Notes: generated by a model from the letters alone, not told the origin. A DNA stretch of 64,000 bases from Xanthomonas fragariae (GCF_017603965.1 NZ_CP071955.1:1550001-1614000), one strand, 5' to 3'; positions 47,748 to 57,548 are shown, numbered from the stretch's first letter. Made by a program: numbers and translations.

Positions 47748-48563
47748 ATGAGCAGCCATACCGACAGCAAGCCCTGGACCGTGCCCGCCTTGGCGCGGGC
47801 CAAGCGCGAGGGTCGAAAACTGGTCATGTTGACCGCGTACGACGCCGGCTTTGCGCGGACCTTCGATGCCAACGGCGTGGACCTGATCCTGGTCGGCGAC
47901 TCGTTGGGCATGGTGGTGCAGGGGCACGATTCCACCTTGCCGGTGACCACCGCCGACATGGTCTACCACACCGCTTCGGTGTCGCGTGCGCTGGAGCGCG
48001 CGTTGCTGGTGGCCGATCTGTCGTTCCAGGCCGATGCCACGCCGGAGCGCGCACTCGACGCCGCCACGCAGCTGCTGCAGGCCGGTGCGGAAATGGTTAA
48101 GATCGAAGGCGCCGGCCACAAGCTCGAGGTCATTCGCTATCTGGTCGAGCGCGAGATCCCGGTCTGCTCGCACCTTGGGTTGACTCCGCAATCGGTGCTG
48201 CGTTTCGGCGGTTACATGGTGCAGGGGCGTGGAGAAGCCGGCGAGCAGTTGCGCCGCGACGCGCAGGCGGTAGTCGACGCCGGTGCCAACTTGATCGTGC
48301 TGGAGTGCGTGCCCACGCCGATCTCCGCACAGATCAGCGCCGAGCTCAGCGTTCCCACCATCGGTATTGGTGCCGGCCCTGGTTGCGACGGCCAGGTGCT
48401 GGTGATGCACGACATGCTGGGCCTGGACAGTGGCCATCGCCGCCCCAAGTTCGTCAAGGATTTCCTGGCAGAAGGCGGCTCGGTGGCGGGCGCGGTGCGC
48501 GCCTACGCGCAGGCCGTGCGCGATGGCAGCTTTCCAGATGCGGAGCACGCGTACGCCGCATGA
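47748..48563 (+). CDS. panB: 3-methyl-2-oxobutanoate hydroxymethyltransferase
   Basis: 271 aa; first committed step of pantothenate synthesis. PanB motifs: [62 protein letters not shown] and [19 protein letters not shown]. An in-frame ATG at 47718 would add 10 residues; the ATG at 47748 gives the family length. It overlaps panC by an ATGA. Confidence 0.95.
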   Translation: MSSHTDSKPWTVPALARAKREGRKLVMLTAYDAGFARTFDANGVDLILVGDSLGMVVQGHDSTLPVTTADMVYHTASVSRALERALLVADLSFQADATPERALDAATQLLQAGAEMVKIEGAGHKLEVIRYLVEREIPVCSHLGLTPQSVLRFGGYMVQGRGEAGEQLRRDAQAVVDAGANLIVLECVPTPISAQISAELSVPTIGIGAGPGCDGQVLVMHDMLGLDSGHRRPKFVKDFLAEGGSVAGAVRAYAQAVRDGSFPDAEHAYAA

Positions 48564-49402
48564 TCCAGACCATTACCGATCTTTCCGCACTACGCTCACT
48601 GGTCACCGGGTGGAAGCGCGAAGGGTTGCGTGTGGCGTTGGTGCCGACCATGGGCAACCTGCATGCCGGCCACTATTCGCTGGCGATGCTGGCGCGGCAG
48701 TATGCCGACCGCGTGGTATCGAGCATATTCGTCAACCCGACCCAGTTTGGCCCGAATGAAGATTTCGCGCGTTATCCGCGGACGCCCGAGGCCGATGTAC
48801 GCGGTCTGGAAGACGCCGGTTGCGATGCGCTGTGGTTGCCTGACGTGGACACCATGTATCCGCTCGGCACCGCACTGGCCACGCCGCTCCATGCGCCCGG
48901 CGTCAGCGACGTGCTAGAAGGCGTGTGCCGTCCTGGGCATTTTGATGGCGTGTGCACCGTGGTGGCGCGTCTGTTCAATCAGGTACAGCCGGACGTGGCC
49001 GCTTTCGGCAAGAAGGATTACCAACAGTTGGCGGTGATCCGGCAGATGGCGGCGGACCTGGCGTTTCCAATTGAGATCCTGGGCGGCAGCATCGTGCGCG
49101 AGGCCGACGGCCTGGCGATGAGCTCGCGCAACCAGTATCTGTTGGCCGAACAGCGCCGGCAGTCGACGCAGATCTGCAAGGTGCTGCTGCAGATGCGCGA
49201 CAGTTACGCCGCCGGCGCACCGCGTACGCAGGTCGAAGAGATAGCCACCCAGGCGCTGGAACAGGCCGGTTTCCGTGTCGATTATGCGGTCGTGCGCCTG
49301 CCCGATCTGAGCGAGCCGGGCGACAGCCACGCTGGCGCGCGCGTGGCCTTGATCGCGGCCAGACTGGGCAATACGCGGTTGATCGACAACCTGGAATTCT
49401 GA
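48560..49402 (+). CDS. panC: Pantothenate synthetase
   Basis: 280 aa; ATP-dependent ligation of pantoate and beta-alanine. HIGH-like [75 protein letters not shown] and the KMSKS-like [12 protein letters not shown]. The ATG overlaps the panB stop, so the two are translationally coupled. Confidence 0.96.
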   Translation: MIQTITDLSALRSLVTGWKREGLRVALVPTMGNLHAGHYSLAMLARQYADRVVSSIFVNPTQFGPNEDFARYPRTPEADVRGLEDAGCDALWLPDVDTMYPLGTALATPLHAPGVSDVLEGVCRPGHFDGVCTVVARLFNQVQPDVAAFGKKDYQQLAVIRQMAADLAFPIEILGGSIVREADGLAMSSRNQYLLAEQRRQSTQICKVLLQMRDSYAAGAPRTQVEEIATQALEQAGFRVDYAVVRLPDLSEPGDSHAGARVALIAARLGNTRLIDNLEF

Positions 49403-49511
49403 AGGTCACTGCTGCGGCCGGGCTGAAGCCCGCACTACCGGCTGCACTGAGGGCCGATGGGCGTGGGCGCTTTCCGCTAAAATGGCGGCTCTCTTTTGTC
49501 GTTGCCTGTCA

Positions 49512-49892
49512 ATGCACCTGTCCCTGCTGAAAGCCAAGATCCACCGCGCCACCGTCACCCACTCCGAGCTTAATTACGAGGGCTCGATCGCTATCGACGG
49601 ACTGCTGCTGGAAGCGACCGGCATCCGCGAATTCGAACAGGTCCATATCTGGGACGTCACCAATGGCGCGCGTTTCAACACCTACGCCATCCGTGCCGAG
49701 GAAGGCAGCGGCATCATGTCGCTCAACGGTGGCGCTGCGCGTCACGTGCAGGTTGGCGATCTGATCATCGTTGCCGCATTCGCGAGCATGAGCGAAGACG
49801 AAGCCAAGACCTTTCAACCCAATCTGGTATATGTGGACGCGCACAATGCGATCTCCCACACCAACCACAGCATCCCCACGCAGGCCGCATGA
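49512..49892 (+). CDS. panD: Aspartate 1-decarboxylase proenzyme
   Basis: 126 aa; makes beta-alanine for pantothenate. The self-processing Gly-Ser site is [14 protein letters not shown] (Ser becomes the pyruvoyl group); [19 protein letters not shown] and [18 protein letters not shown] are further conserved blocks. The ATG at 49512 gives the standard start [16 protein letters not shown]. It lies 109 bp after panC and overlaps pgi by 4 bp. Confidence 0.96.
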   Translation: MHLSLLKAKIHRATVTHSELNYEGSIAIDGLLLEATGIREFEQVHIWDVTNGARFNTYAIRAEEGSGIMSLNGGAARHVQVGDLIIVAAFASMSEDEAKTFQPNLVYVDAHNAISHTNHSIPTQAA

Positions 49893-51403
49893 CACACACC
49901 AACGGATTCGACGCGCTTCACGCCCACGCTCAGCGCTTGCGCGGCGCTGCCATCCCCGCATTGCTTGCCGCCGAGCCGGAACGGCCGTCGCAATACGCCA
50001 GGCAAGTCGGTCCGTTGTATTTTAACTTCGCACGCCAGAAGTACGACCGCGCAGCGCTGGATGCCTTGTTCGCCATCGCGCGCGAGCGTGATCTGGTCGG
50101 CGCGTTCCAGCGCTTGTTCCGCGGCGAGCAGGTCAACGTCACCGAACAGCGCGCTGCACTGCATACCGCATTGCGTGGCGATCTGACCGATGCGCCAGTA
50201 GCCTCGGAAGCGTATGCCACTGCTGCGGAAGTGCGCCAACGCATGGGCGCTTTGATCCAGCAGCTGGAAGCCACCGATGTCACCGACATCGTCAGTGTGG
50301 GCATTGGCGGTTCTGATCTGGGGCCGCGCCTGGTCGCCGACGCACTGCGTGCGCCGTCCGGCGCGCGTTTTCGTGTGCATTTCGTTTCCAATGTCGATGG
50401 CGCGGCAATGCAGCGCACGTTGGCCACGTTGGACTCGGCACGCACCGCCGGCATCCTGATTTCCAAGACCTTCGGCACCCAGGAAACGCTACTTAATGGC
50501 AACATCCTGCACGCTTGGTTGGGCGGCAGCGAGCGCCTGTATGCCGTGAGCGCCAACCCCGAGCGCGCAGGCAAGGCCTTCGATATCGCGCCGCGCCGTT
50601 TGCTGCCGATGTGGGATTGGGTGGGGGGGCGTTATTCGTTGTGGTCGGCGGTCGGTTTCCCGATCGCATTGGCGATCGGCTTGGAGCGCTTCGAACACTT
50701 GCTCGAAGGCGCGGCGCAGTTCGATGCGCATGCGCTCAATACGCCGCTGGAAGAAAACGTCGCCGTGCTGCACGGACTGACTGCGGTATGGAACCGCAAT
50801 CTGCTCGGCAGCGCGACGTACGCAGTGATGACCTACGACCAACGTCTGGCATTGCTGCCGGCCTATCTGCAGCAGTTGGTGATGGAGAGCCTGGGCAAGC
50901 GTGTCAAGCTCGATGGTTCGGCAGTGGACAGCGATACCGTGTCGGTGTGGTGGGGCGGTGCAGGCACCGATGTGCAGCACAGCTTTTTCCAGGCGCTTCA
51001 TCAGGGCACCAGCGTGGTGCCGGCCGATTTCATCGGCACCGTGCACAACGACGACCCGTATGCGCAAAACCACGTTGCGCTGATGGCCAACGTGCTGGCG
51101 CAGACCGAAGCGCTGGCCAACGGCCAGGACAGCAGCGACCCACACCGCAGCTATCCGGGTGGCCGCCCGAGTACGGTGATCCTGCTCGATGCGCTCACCC
51201 CGCAGGCGCTGGGTGCACTGATCTCGATGTACGAGCACAGCGTGTACGTGCAGTCGGTGATGTGGGGCATCAATGCGTTCGATCAGTTCGGTGTGGAGTT
51301 GGGCAAGCAGTTGGCTAGCCAGTTGCTGCCGGCGCTGAAGGGCGAGTCGGTCGATGTGGCCGACCCGGTAACGCGCGAATTGCTGACCAAGCTGCGCGGC
51401 TGA
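49889..51403 (+). CDS. pgi: Glucose-6-phosphate isomerase
   Basis: 504 aa; interconverts glucose-6-P and fructose-6-P. Motifs: [56 protein letters not shown] (signature 1), [18 protein letters not shown] and [18 protein letters not shown] (signature 2 with the catalytic Lys). It overlaps panD by ATGA, so the pan genes and pgi probably share transcription. Confidence 0.96.
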   Translation: MTHTNGFDALHAHAQRLRGAAIPALLAAEPERPSQYARQVGPLYFNFARQKYDRAALDALFAIARERDLVGAFQRLFRGEQVNVTEQRAALHTALRGDLTDAPVASEAYATAAEVRQRMGALIQQLEATDVTDIVSVGIGGSDLGPRLVADALRAPSGARFRVHFVSNVDGAAMQRTLATLDSARTAGILISKTFGTQETLLNGNILHAWLGGSERLYAVSANPERAGKAFDIAPRRLLPMWDWVGGRYSLWSAVGFPIALAIGLERFEHLLEGAAQFDAHALNTPLEENVAVLHGLTAVWNRNLLGSATYAVMTYDQRLALLPAYLQQLVMESLGKRVKLDGSAVDSDTVSVWWGGAGTDVQHSFFQALHQGTSVVPADFIGTVHNDDPYAQNHVALMANVLAQTEALANGQDSSDPHRSYPGGRPSTVILLDALTPQALGALISMYEHSVYVQSVMWGINAFDQFGVELGKQLASQLLPALKGESVDVADPVTRELLTKLRG

Positions 51404-51520
51404 GCCGCTGGTTTTTGTGGCGTGGGCATCGGCCCGGGGTTGGGCCGCATGCTCCCGCACCTGCGGCCGACGTCGAGAGCGGGCGATGCCTGGCCATCTC
51501 GGTTGTGGTTTCAACCGACG

Positions 51521-52375
51521 TTAGAAGAGCTTGATATACAGGTTGTCGTCGTTCTGCTGTGCCGCGACAGATGTCTGGTGTTCGGCCAATAGGGTGTCCA
51601 TCTGCTCGACAGCCGATTGCGCGATAGTGAGCGCCACCTTATCGCCAAGGATCGTGGCGATGGCATGCAACGCCCGGGCGAACAAAGACAACGCGACGGC
51701 TTCCATGTAGGCCGTATCTGAGCCGATTCTCGCCGAGCGATAGGCGTGCGTGGCACTGCGCAGGGCCGGCGATCCCTGTTCGCAGAGCAGGTAATTCTGT
51801 GTGCCGGCAGCCAGTAGCTGCGTGGCATTTGCCGCCGACGCCATGACCGGATGAACCCAGCGCCCGACCCCTGCGGCATCGGCCCGGGCGCCCAGGCCCG
51901 GCCAGTGGGCGGCATCGGCGTACCAGGAGGTCTTGCGGCTGTCAGATGCCAATTTATCTGCCCATTGGCTGGCGACGGTCTCTTCCGGTTGCGCCACCTG
52001 CCATGCCTTGAAGCGGGCGATCTGGGCGTCGATATGGTGCCGTAATGCGGCCGCGATGCGATCTCCCTCCAGGTCGCCAAGCAGATAGAGAACGTCGACC
52101 GCCATCTCAATGGTGCCCTGTGCCAGCATCTGGGCACCCGAATCGTGTTCGTCAGTCAACGCACGCAGCGTTGCCGCATGGGCATCGGCCAATGTTTCGA
52201 GGCCATACCAGGCATAGATCAGGGTGGCCGTCATCTTCCCTTTGGTCTGTAACTGCCCTACGCCGTGTGCGAGTTCGGCTTGGCAAGTGTGCATCACCGG
52301 GAGTTGACGCTGGCGCAGCGCCGTCAGGGCTGCGGCATGCACGTGCAATTGGTCAGTCGGTTGTTTATTCAACAA
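51521..52375 (-). CDS. 284-aa protein of unknown function at the end of the effector cluster
   Basis: Mostly alpha-helical protein with no signal peptide. The segment ATLIYAWYGLETLADAHAA, then GTIEMAVDVLYLLGDLEGDR, recalls DUF5677-type helical domains, but I do not recognise the family with certainty. The start is uncertain: the frame opens with TTG at 52375 without a ribosome site, and GTG 52342 is an alternative. It lies 50 bp downstream of effector copy 1 on the same strand, and its first 35 codons are inside the duplicated unit. A role linked to the effector is possible but unproven. Confidence 0.6.
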   Translation of the reverse strand: MLNKQPTDQLHVHAAALTALRQRQLPVMHTCQAELAHGVGQLQTKGKMTATLIYAWYGLETLADAHAATLRALTDEHDSGAQMLAQGTIEMAVDVLYLLGDLEGDRIAAALRHHIDAQIARFKAWQVAQPEETVASQWADKLASDSRKTSWYADAAHWPGLGARADAAGVGRWVHPVMASAANATQLLAAGTQNYLLCEQGSPALRSATHAYRSARIGSDTAYMEAVALSLFARALHAIATILGDKVALTIAQSAVEQMDTLLAEHQTSVAAQQNDDNLYIKLF

Positions 52376-52425
52376 GGCGCAGTGTCCGTGTGTGGGGTTG
52401 CGTTGCGATCATGCGATGCCTCTCA

Positions 52426-54618
52426 CTACCGGCTATAGGACGGCGGCTCGCGCGTGCTGGTCAACTCTGCTTCCAGTGTCTGCTGCTGGGTCTGCACGTG
52501 CTGGAGGGTGGCCTGCATCGACGGCGCCGGTTCGCGCAGGTCTAGGCTGAAGCGGTTGTAGCAGGCATCGAGATCGATGACATAGAGCGTATCGCCCTTG
52601 ACCGCGAACTGATTATTCCCCCCTGGGCTCATGTCATAGAGCGCCATCTGGCCGACGACCTGATGCAGGCGTTCCTCGGACATCGGCACGTCCTTGCCTT
52701 CCAGGGTGGTCTTGGTCTGGGCGTAGAGCGCGTGCAGTGGGGAATTGGGGTTGCTGTAGGGTTCCAGCGCCTTGGGCGCGGCTTGCTCTTGAGCCGGGGT
52801 CAGGTCGGGGCGCGGCGGGGCCGGGTGCTGGGCGAGGGCATCGGCCAAATGGGAAGAGGCAGGCTGGGCGTGATCGGCAAGATGGCGACCTGGGGCGAGG
52901 TCCTGCGCCTTCTGGCGGGTGGCGAACTGGGCATGCGTTTGCAGTGCTTCGAGTGTGCCTGGATCAGCGATGCCGGTGGTGTTGCGGCCGGTCCAGAGTT
53001 GGAAGTTCTCCACCGCCTGCTGAGTGCGTGGGCCGTAGTGCCTGTCGTCCTTGATGGCGTTGCCATCGCGGTCGGTGGCGCCGATGGTTTGCAAGTGTTG
53101 TTGCAAGGCGTGCACGGCGGCGCCGCGGTCGCCGGGCTCCAGGGGCTGTGTCGTCGTCAGCGGGAGGTGTGGTGGTTTCGCCGTCGGCGGGGTGAGCGGC
53201 ACATGGCCCGTCGTTGGCCCGCCCACAATGGGATTGTCATGCCGTGTGGCGCTCTGCGAGTGCGCCGCTGATGGCATGCCGGGCATGTGCTGATCGAGGG
53301 TGGTCGCATGCGCATGCACGCTCTGGTGCAAGGTGCCAGCGTCATGGCCGTGGTGCGCGTGCGCTGATGCAGGGCTGTGGTGGTGAAGCGACGGATGCGT
53401 GACGTGCAGCAGGCTGTGGGTTTGGCCGTTGCGGTTGAGATTGACGTCGAGGGTGCCGTCTTGATTTTGAGCAAGGGCAAGTTCGCTGCGGGAGACCTCC
53501 GACCACTGGCCACCGACGAAGGCGCGCCCGTGTCCATCCCGATCCCATTGCACGAAGTCTTTGCCTTCGGCGTAGAAACCACGGGAGTTGGATTTGGCGG
53601 GATCGCCGTAATTGTGCGAATTGCCGTGTTCGAGCGCTTGCACAAAGGCGCGCCCTTGAACCGGATCGACAAAGACGGCTTTGACCGTGGCGTAGTGCTC
53701 GGCAAGGTGGGGATGTTTGGGGTCGGCGTGTAGTTGAGTGGGGTCGACCAGGGGATTGGCCATGACGGCCTGCCATGGGGCGTGCAGAGGGTTGGCTTCG
53801 CTTGCGTTGCGCAAGGCGTTGAAGGTCTCGGCGCCTCTCAGTGCGGCATCGCGGCCAGACTCCATGTAGGTGGGCTTATCCGGGTGCTTTGGGTCTCGTT
53901 TTACAAAACCGTTAATCTCTCTATTTATATCGTCAAAATTTTTTATGTTATTTAATCTTATGTCGCGCAATATGTGATTTCCAAGAATTTGGCTCTGATT
54001 ATAGGATTTTCCAGTAATTGCAAATATTTTTGCCTGTTCTTGTGGGGTGGAATTCATGTAGAAATCCGCAGCATTCAAGGTGGGGGAAATTCTGGCTACT
54101 AGTTCATCAACTTGCGCGACATCTCTCTGGTGAATAAATGACTTTCCAGAATCTGTTGCAAGAAATTCGTTGAGATGTGATTTGAATGTTTGGTTAATAT
54201 CTCGACCAGAGGGTGGCATTAGATTACTGGGGATAAGTTTTTTTGCGCCATATTTTTCCTTGTCCGAGTCAAAATTTGGATCGCGTATATTATTTCCATC
54301 TCTTCCGAGATCGAAAGAAAACTGGCTTTGTTGTTCAGGAGTTAATTGCCAGGTGGTGTGCTTTGTTTTGGCCCATTCATTAAAGCTATTTATCAGGGAT
54401 GCGGCATCTTCTTTATGTGAGCCAAAATCTGTTTGAAGAGTTCCAATAGAGTAGCCGCTATTAGAGCCTTGGTAAGGCTCCAAACTCATGGATCCATCCT
54501 TTTCGTGAATTGTCTTTCCAGCATAGCTGAGATTGTAGGATAAGTCGCCACCCTCAGAACTAACCCCAATCCCGAAGTAGGCGACTGCACGCAATTCATC
54601 ATTTTTTAAAATTGACAT
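52426..54618 (-). CDS. Putative T4SS peptidoglycan-targeting effector, copy 1
   Basis: 730 aa, no signal peptide. Residues 1-237 form a putative toxin domain with the conserved stretch VSSEGGDLSYNLSYAG, then SGYSIGTLQTDFG, which resembles lysozyme-like domains of large Xanthomonadaceae proteins (inferred). Residues about 400-460 are His-rich. Residues 493-562 are a peptidoglycan-binding domain (LEPGDRGAAVHALQQHLQTI, then HYGPRTQQAVENFQ). The C-terminus (about 617-730; EERLHQVVGQMALYDMSPGG, then a Gln-rich tail) could be a divergent VirD4-recognition domain. Start ATG with AGGA upstream. The toxin part is AT-rich compared with the rest, which suggests transfer. Confidence 0.8.
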   Translation of the reverse strand: MSILKNDELRAVAYFGIGVSSEGGDLSYNLSYAGKTIHEKDGSMSLEPYQGSNSGYSIGTLQTDFGSHKEDAASLINSFNEWAKTKHTTWQLTPEQQSQFSFDLGRDGNNIRDPNFDSDKEKYGAKKLIPSNLMPPSGRDINQTFKSHLNEFLATDSGKSFIHQRDVAQVDELVARISPTLNAADFYMNSTPQEQAKIFAITGKSYNQSQILGNHILRDIRLNNIKNFDDINREINGFVKRDPKHPDKPTYMESGRDAALRGAETFNALRNASEANPLHAPWQAVMANPLVDPTQLHADPKHPHLAEHYATVKAVFVDPVQGRAFVQALEHGNSHNYGDPAKSNSRGFYAEGKDFVQWDRDGHGRAFVGGQWSEVSRSELALAQNQDGTLDVNLNRNGQTHSLLHVTHPSLHHHSPASAHAHHGHDAGTLHQSVHAHATTLDQHMPGMPSAAHSQSATRHDNPIVGGPTTGHVPLTPPTAKPPHLPLTTTQPLEPGDRGAAVHALQQHLQTIGATDRDGNAIKDDRHYGPRTQQAVENFQLWTGRNTTGIADPGTLEALQTHAQFATRQKAQDLAPGRHLADHAQPASSHLADALAQHPAPPRPDLTPAQEQAAPKALEPYSNPNSPLHALYAQTKTTLEGKDVPMSEERLHQVVGQMALYDMSPGGNNQFAVKGDTLYVIDLDACYNRFSLDLREPAPSMQATLQHVQTQQQTLEAELTSTREPPSYSR

Positions 54619-54627
54619 GGATTAATC

Positions 54628-55473
54628 CTATTTGCAGGATAGTTCAGCGGTGATGGGTAAATTCAGCGTTTTCACAAGGTAGCTGGTAGTATCTTCGATC
54701 CTGCTGACTTTTGCTTGGTCGAGTGCTGCCCGCACTTCATCTACGTCAATCACGCGTAGAGCTGGCGCTGAACCTACAGCTGATAGGTCAGATTTGCGTA
54801 AGCGGAACACGAAACAGTTCTCAACGGCAAGAAATGTGCCGTCGTTTAAATCAAGTGCAGATGTAATTTCTGATTCGAACATTCCATTTGGACATTTCGG
54901 AACTCCCATTACATGATGGATGGCGAATTTGTTCCAATAAAATTTGGAGCTTTCCTTGGTATTATTTTTATATTCTGGATGGGTTGCGGATAAGCTTGAA
55001 GAGCAATATGTCGCAGAAGATTTTATGAAAATATTATCTCCGCCGAAGTTAATTCCGGGTAGTTCTATTGGCATGGAAATACCAGAAAATGCATAATCCT
55101 GCCCTATGCTGGAATGAAATTTCCCCTCGGGGTCGGTAAAGGACTGTTCCTGATGGCCATCGTCTTCCCTGTCTACCTTGACTTTCATTTTCTGGCCACT
55201 GAAAAAATCCAATGCCTCGACATTCTCCTCCCCAGCAGGCTCCGACACGACCCATGCGCGGAGCTTGCCATGGTCGTTTTCAACAAACATCGTCATGGCG
55301 TTTGGAAGAATACGTTGTGCAATCCCGTTATCAGGCCATGCTGGCTTAGGCACGGCATGCCCGGCTGTTGGTTGGACGGCACTGGCGTTTGCAAGTGCAA
55401 ACCCCAGTACCGATCCAACGATGGCGAAGCCGATTTTTCTGCGGATAAAATGGCGATTAATGCGTTTTTTCAT
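54628..55473 (-). CDS. Periplasmic candidate immunity protein, copy 1
   Basis: 281 aa with a Sec signal peptide (IGFAIVGSVLGFALANASA) and no lipobox, so a soluble periplasmic protein is expected. Residues 1-130 are identical to copy 2; residues 131-281 differ strongly, though TSALDLNDGTFLA and FVFRLRKSDLS are shared. Several cysteines in the variable half (YCSSS, PKCPNG, ENCFVF) could form disulfides. It lies 9 bp upstream of the effector, the usual immunity-effector order. Function is inferred from this position and from the matched divergence. Confidence 0.7.
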   Translation of the reverse strand: MKKRINRHFIRRKIGFAIVGSVLGFALANASAVQPTAGHAVPKPAWPDNGIAQRILPNAMTMFVENDHGKLRAWVVSEPAGEENVEALDFFSGQKMKVKVDREDDGHQEQSFTDPEGKFHSSIGQDYAFSGISMPIELPGINFGGDNIFIKSSATYCSSSLSATHPEYKNNTKESSKFYWNKFAIHHVMGVPKCPNGMFESEITSALDLNDGTFLAVENCFVFRLRKSDLSAVGSAPALRVIDVDEVRAALDQAKVSRIEDTTSYLVKTLNLPITAELSCK

Positions 55474-55540
55474 GTGTGCTGTCCTCGCGATTAAATGGCC
55501 GACTCAAGTTCCAAGTGTAAATTGAATCAAATGAATTGCC

Positions 55541-57346
55541 TCAGTCCACGAAAGGGACGTCCTTGCCTGCCCCAGTCCGCTGATCACGTATCACGACCAT
55601 CGGCGCAATCTCCACCGGCGGCAGGATGCGCTTGCTGAAGAAGGTATCCTTGAAAAACCAGTTCTTCTTGCAGCGGATCGGCTTGCATCCTTCGAGGAAC
55701 AGCAACGCGTCGTCGTTGGGCAGTTCCTTGAGTTCCTGGGGCAGCATCAACGCCCGTTTTTCTTCGGTGTAGTTGATGTTGTAACTGCTCCCTTGCGCGC
55801 TGCGACCGTGAGAGCGGTGCTTGCGGCGGATGGTCTTGAACCCCAGCTGCTCGCTATAGGCGTTGGCGTCGGTCTGTTCGCGCGGGGTGTAGACCGCGCT
55901 GCCGGCGTGGTTGGTGGTGAAGTTCTGGGCGTCGTGCTCGCCGTAGACCGAGCGCAGTTGGGCGTTGCTCTGGATGATGCACAGGTCGCGCACTCCGTAG
56001 CTGGCCGAGATCGAAATCCGCTTGGCCCACACGTCCATCCGCCCCATGGCGGTGAATTCGTCCATCAGCATCAACATCTGGTACTTGAGCGATGGGTCAT
56101 CGCCCAGTTGCCTGTCCAGATTGTTGCCGATCACGGTGCTGAAGAAAATGTTCAGCAACTTGCCGCTTTCGTCGAGTTTCTGGGCGGGAACGACCGTGTA
56201 GATGGTGGTCTTGCGCTTGCGGATGGCGGTCACGTCGAAGTCGGTGGCATTGGTGGCCGCTGCCAGGACCGGATTCAGGAACTGCTGCAACGGCGCCTGC
56301 AGGGTGGCGATGACGCTGGAGAAGGTCTGCTCGGCCATCCCTGCCAGGTTGCGCAGGGTGGTGCGGGTCTGCTCGCTGACGAAGGGAAACTGCTGTTGGC
56401 CCGAGGCCGACAGCCAGCGTTCGACCATGCGCTTGACGCCCTTGCTCCCTGCACCGGACGAGAGCCGCAGGATGCGTTCGAAGCTCGGAAACGCAGGGTG
56501 CACGTTGGGATCGAGAGGGGTTGGGGAGTCGGGCTTTCCTTGTGCGTTGGTTCCTGGGAAACCGGTACGTTCCATGTCGTTCCAGTTTTCGAACATGAAC
56601 GAAGCGAAGGCGACAAAGATGGCACGGGCCTGGGTCGCCCAGAACGGGTCCTTTGCGGAGTCGTCCGGGTAGAGGATGGCGGCGATCGTTTGCAGGTCGG
56701 CGATGTACTGGCCCGGCCTGACAAAGGACAGCGGATTGAATCTATGGGTTTTGCCATCGGTGGCATAAGGGGCGAACTTGTAGATACGCTGTCCTTGCGA
56801 GGCCCGCCAGCCGCTGGTTTCCTTGAACAACTCGCCCTTGATGTCGAGCACGCACATCGAGTGCTCGTAGGTCAGCAGCACCGGAATGGCGATGCAGGTG
56901 GTCTTGCCGCTGCGGGTGGGCGCCACCACCATCACGTGGCGCGCACCGTTGATGTAGAGGTAACGCCCCCGGTACTTGCCGACGACGATGCTCTCGGGTT
57001 TTTTCTCCAACAAGTCGGCCCGCTTCATGTCGTGCAGGCTGGCAAAACCGGCATCGCCATGCACAGACGCATCGCGTTGACTCAGTCGCAAGAGCATCAG
57101 GGCCAACGGCAGCCAAAGCATGAACATCAGGCCGAAGCCCAGCATGCCGCCGATCCTGATCTTCATCGCGTACGGGCGGACCTGCGGCAGGTCCAGGGCG
57201 CGCACGTATTGGGTGTAGGTGCTCCACTCAAGCGGAATGTCGAGCTTGAGCAGTTGCAAGGTGATGTAACCGGACAGGTACAGGCCAGCGAATGCGGCAA
57301 GTAGAAGCAAGGCCAGTGCGGTTCCTAAGCGGGCTTTCATTCCCAT
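55541..57346 (-). CDS. virD4: VirD4 type IV coupling protein, copy 1
   Basis: 601-aa inner-membrane ATPase that recruits effectors to a type IV secretion system. Two membrane segments near residues 8-28 and 66-87, Walker A APTRSGKTT (142-150), Walker B YQMLMLMDEF (about 422-431), and the TraG/VirD4 C-terminal region NFTTNHAGSAVYTPREQTDA. The protein is identical to copy 2; only a few silent base changes are seen. AAAGGA lies 10 bp before the ATG. Its upstream region is a duplication junction, so it may depend on read-through from copy 2 genes. Confidence 0.93.
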   Translation of the reverse strand: MGMKARLGTALALLLLAAFAGLYLSGYITLQLLKLDIPLEWSTYTQYVRALDLPQVRPYAMKIRIGGMLGFGLMFMLWLPLALMLLRLSQRDASVHGDAGFASLHDMKRADLLEKKPESIVVGKYRGRYLYINGARHVMVVAPTRSGKTTCIAIPVLLTYEHSMCVLDIKGELFKETSGWRASQGQRIYKFAPYATDGKTHRFNPLSFVRPGQYIADLQTIAAILYPDDSAKDPFWATQARAIFVAFASFMFENWNDMERTGFPGTNAQGKPDSPTPLDPNVHPAFPSFERILRLSSGAGSKGVKRMVERWLSASGQQQFPFVSEQTRTTLRNLAGMAEQTFSSVIATLQAPLQQFLNPVLAAATNATDFDVTAIRKRKTTIYTVVPAQKLDESGKLLNIFFSTVIGNNLDRQLGDDPSLKYQMLMLMDEFTAMGRMDVWAKRISISASYGVRDLCIIQSNAQLRSVYGEHDAQNFTTNHAGSAVYTPREQTDANAYSEQLGFKTIRRKHRSHGRSAQGSSYNINYTEEKRALMLPQELKELPNDDALLFLEGCKPIRCKKNWFFKDTFFSKRILPPVEIAPMVVIRDQRTGAGKDVPFVD

Positions 57347-57394
57347 GGTGACGATCCTTTGTAAATCCTTTCAAGGCGCAGTCTTCGTGGTGCA

Positions 57395-57498
57395 AGTTCG
57401 GCTTGGCAAGTGTGCATCACCGGGAGTTGACGCTGGCGCAGCGCCGTCAGGGCTGCGGCATGCACGTGCAATTGGTCAGTCGGTTGTTTATTCAACAA
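57395..57498 (-). pseudogene. Truncated copy of the 284-aa gene at the duplication junction
   Basis: Identical to the first 35 codons of the gene at 51521-52375 (LNKQPTDQLHVHAAALTALR), then cut at 57395 where the frame runs into sequence upstream of virD4 copy 1. It shows that the duplication endpoint lies inside this gene and that copy 1 retains the original right-hand neighbour. Confidence 0.9.
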
Positions 57499-57548
57499 GG
57501 CGCAGTGTCCGTGTGTGGGGTTGCGTTGCGATCATGCGATGCCTCTCA

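Larger units (their letters stand above)
52272..57371 (-). repeat. Tandem duplication, copy 1 (5.1 kb)
   Basis: Direct repeat of 57395-62497. It contains the 5' part of the 284-aa gene, effector, immunity candidate and virD4. Identity is near complete at 52272-53907 and 55085-57371, with only scattered base changes. The central 53908-55084 block is diverged. The two copies are separated by 23 bp (57372-57394). Confidence 0.95.

Noticed and set aside
55793..57304. 503-codon plus-strand open frame opposite virD4 (also at 60919-62430)
   Set aside because: Antisense shadow of VirD4. Its exact repetition only reflects the duplication.
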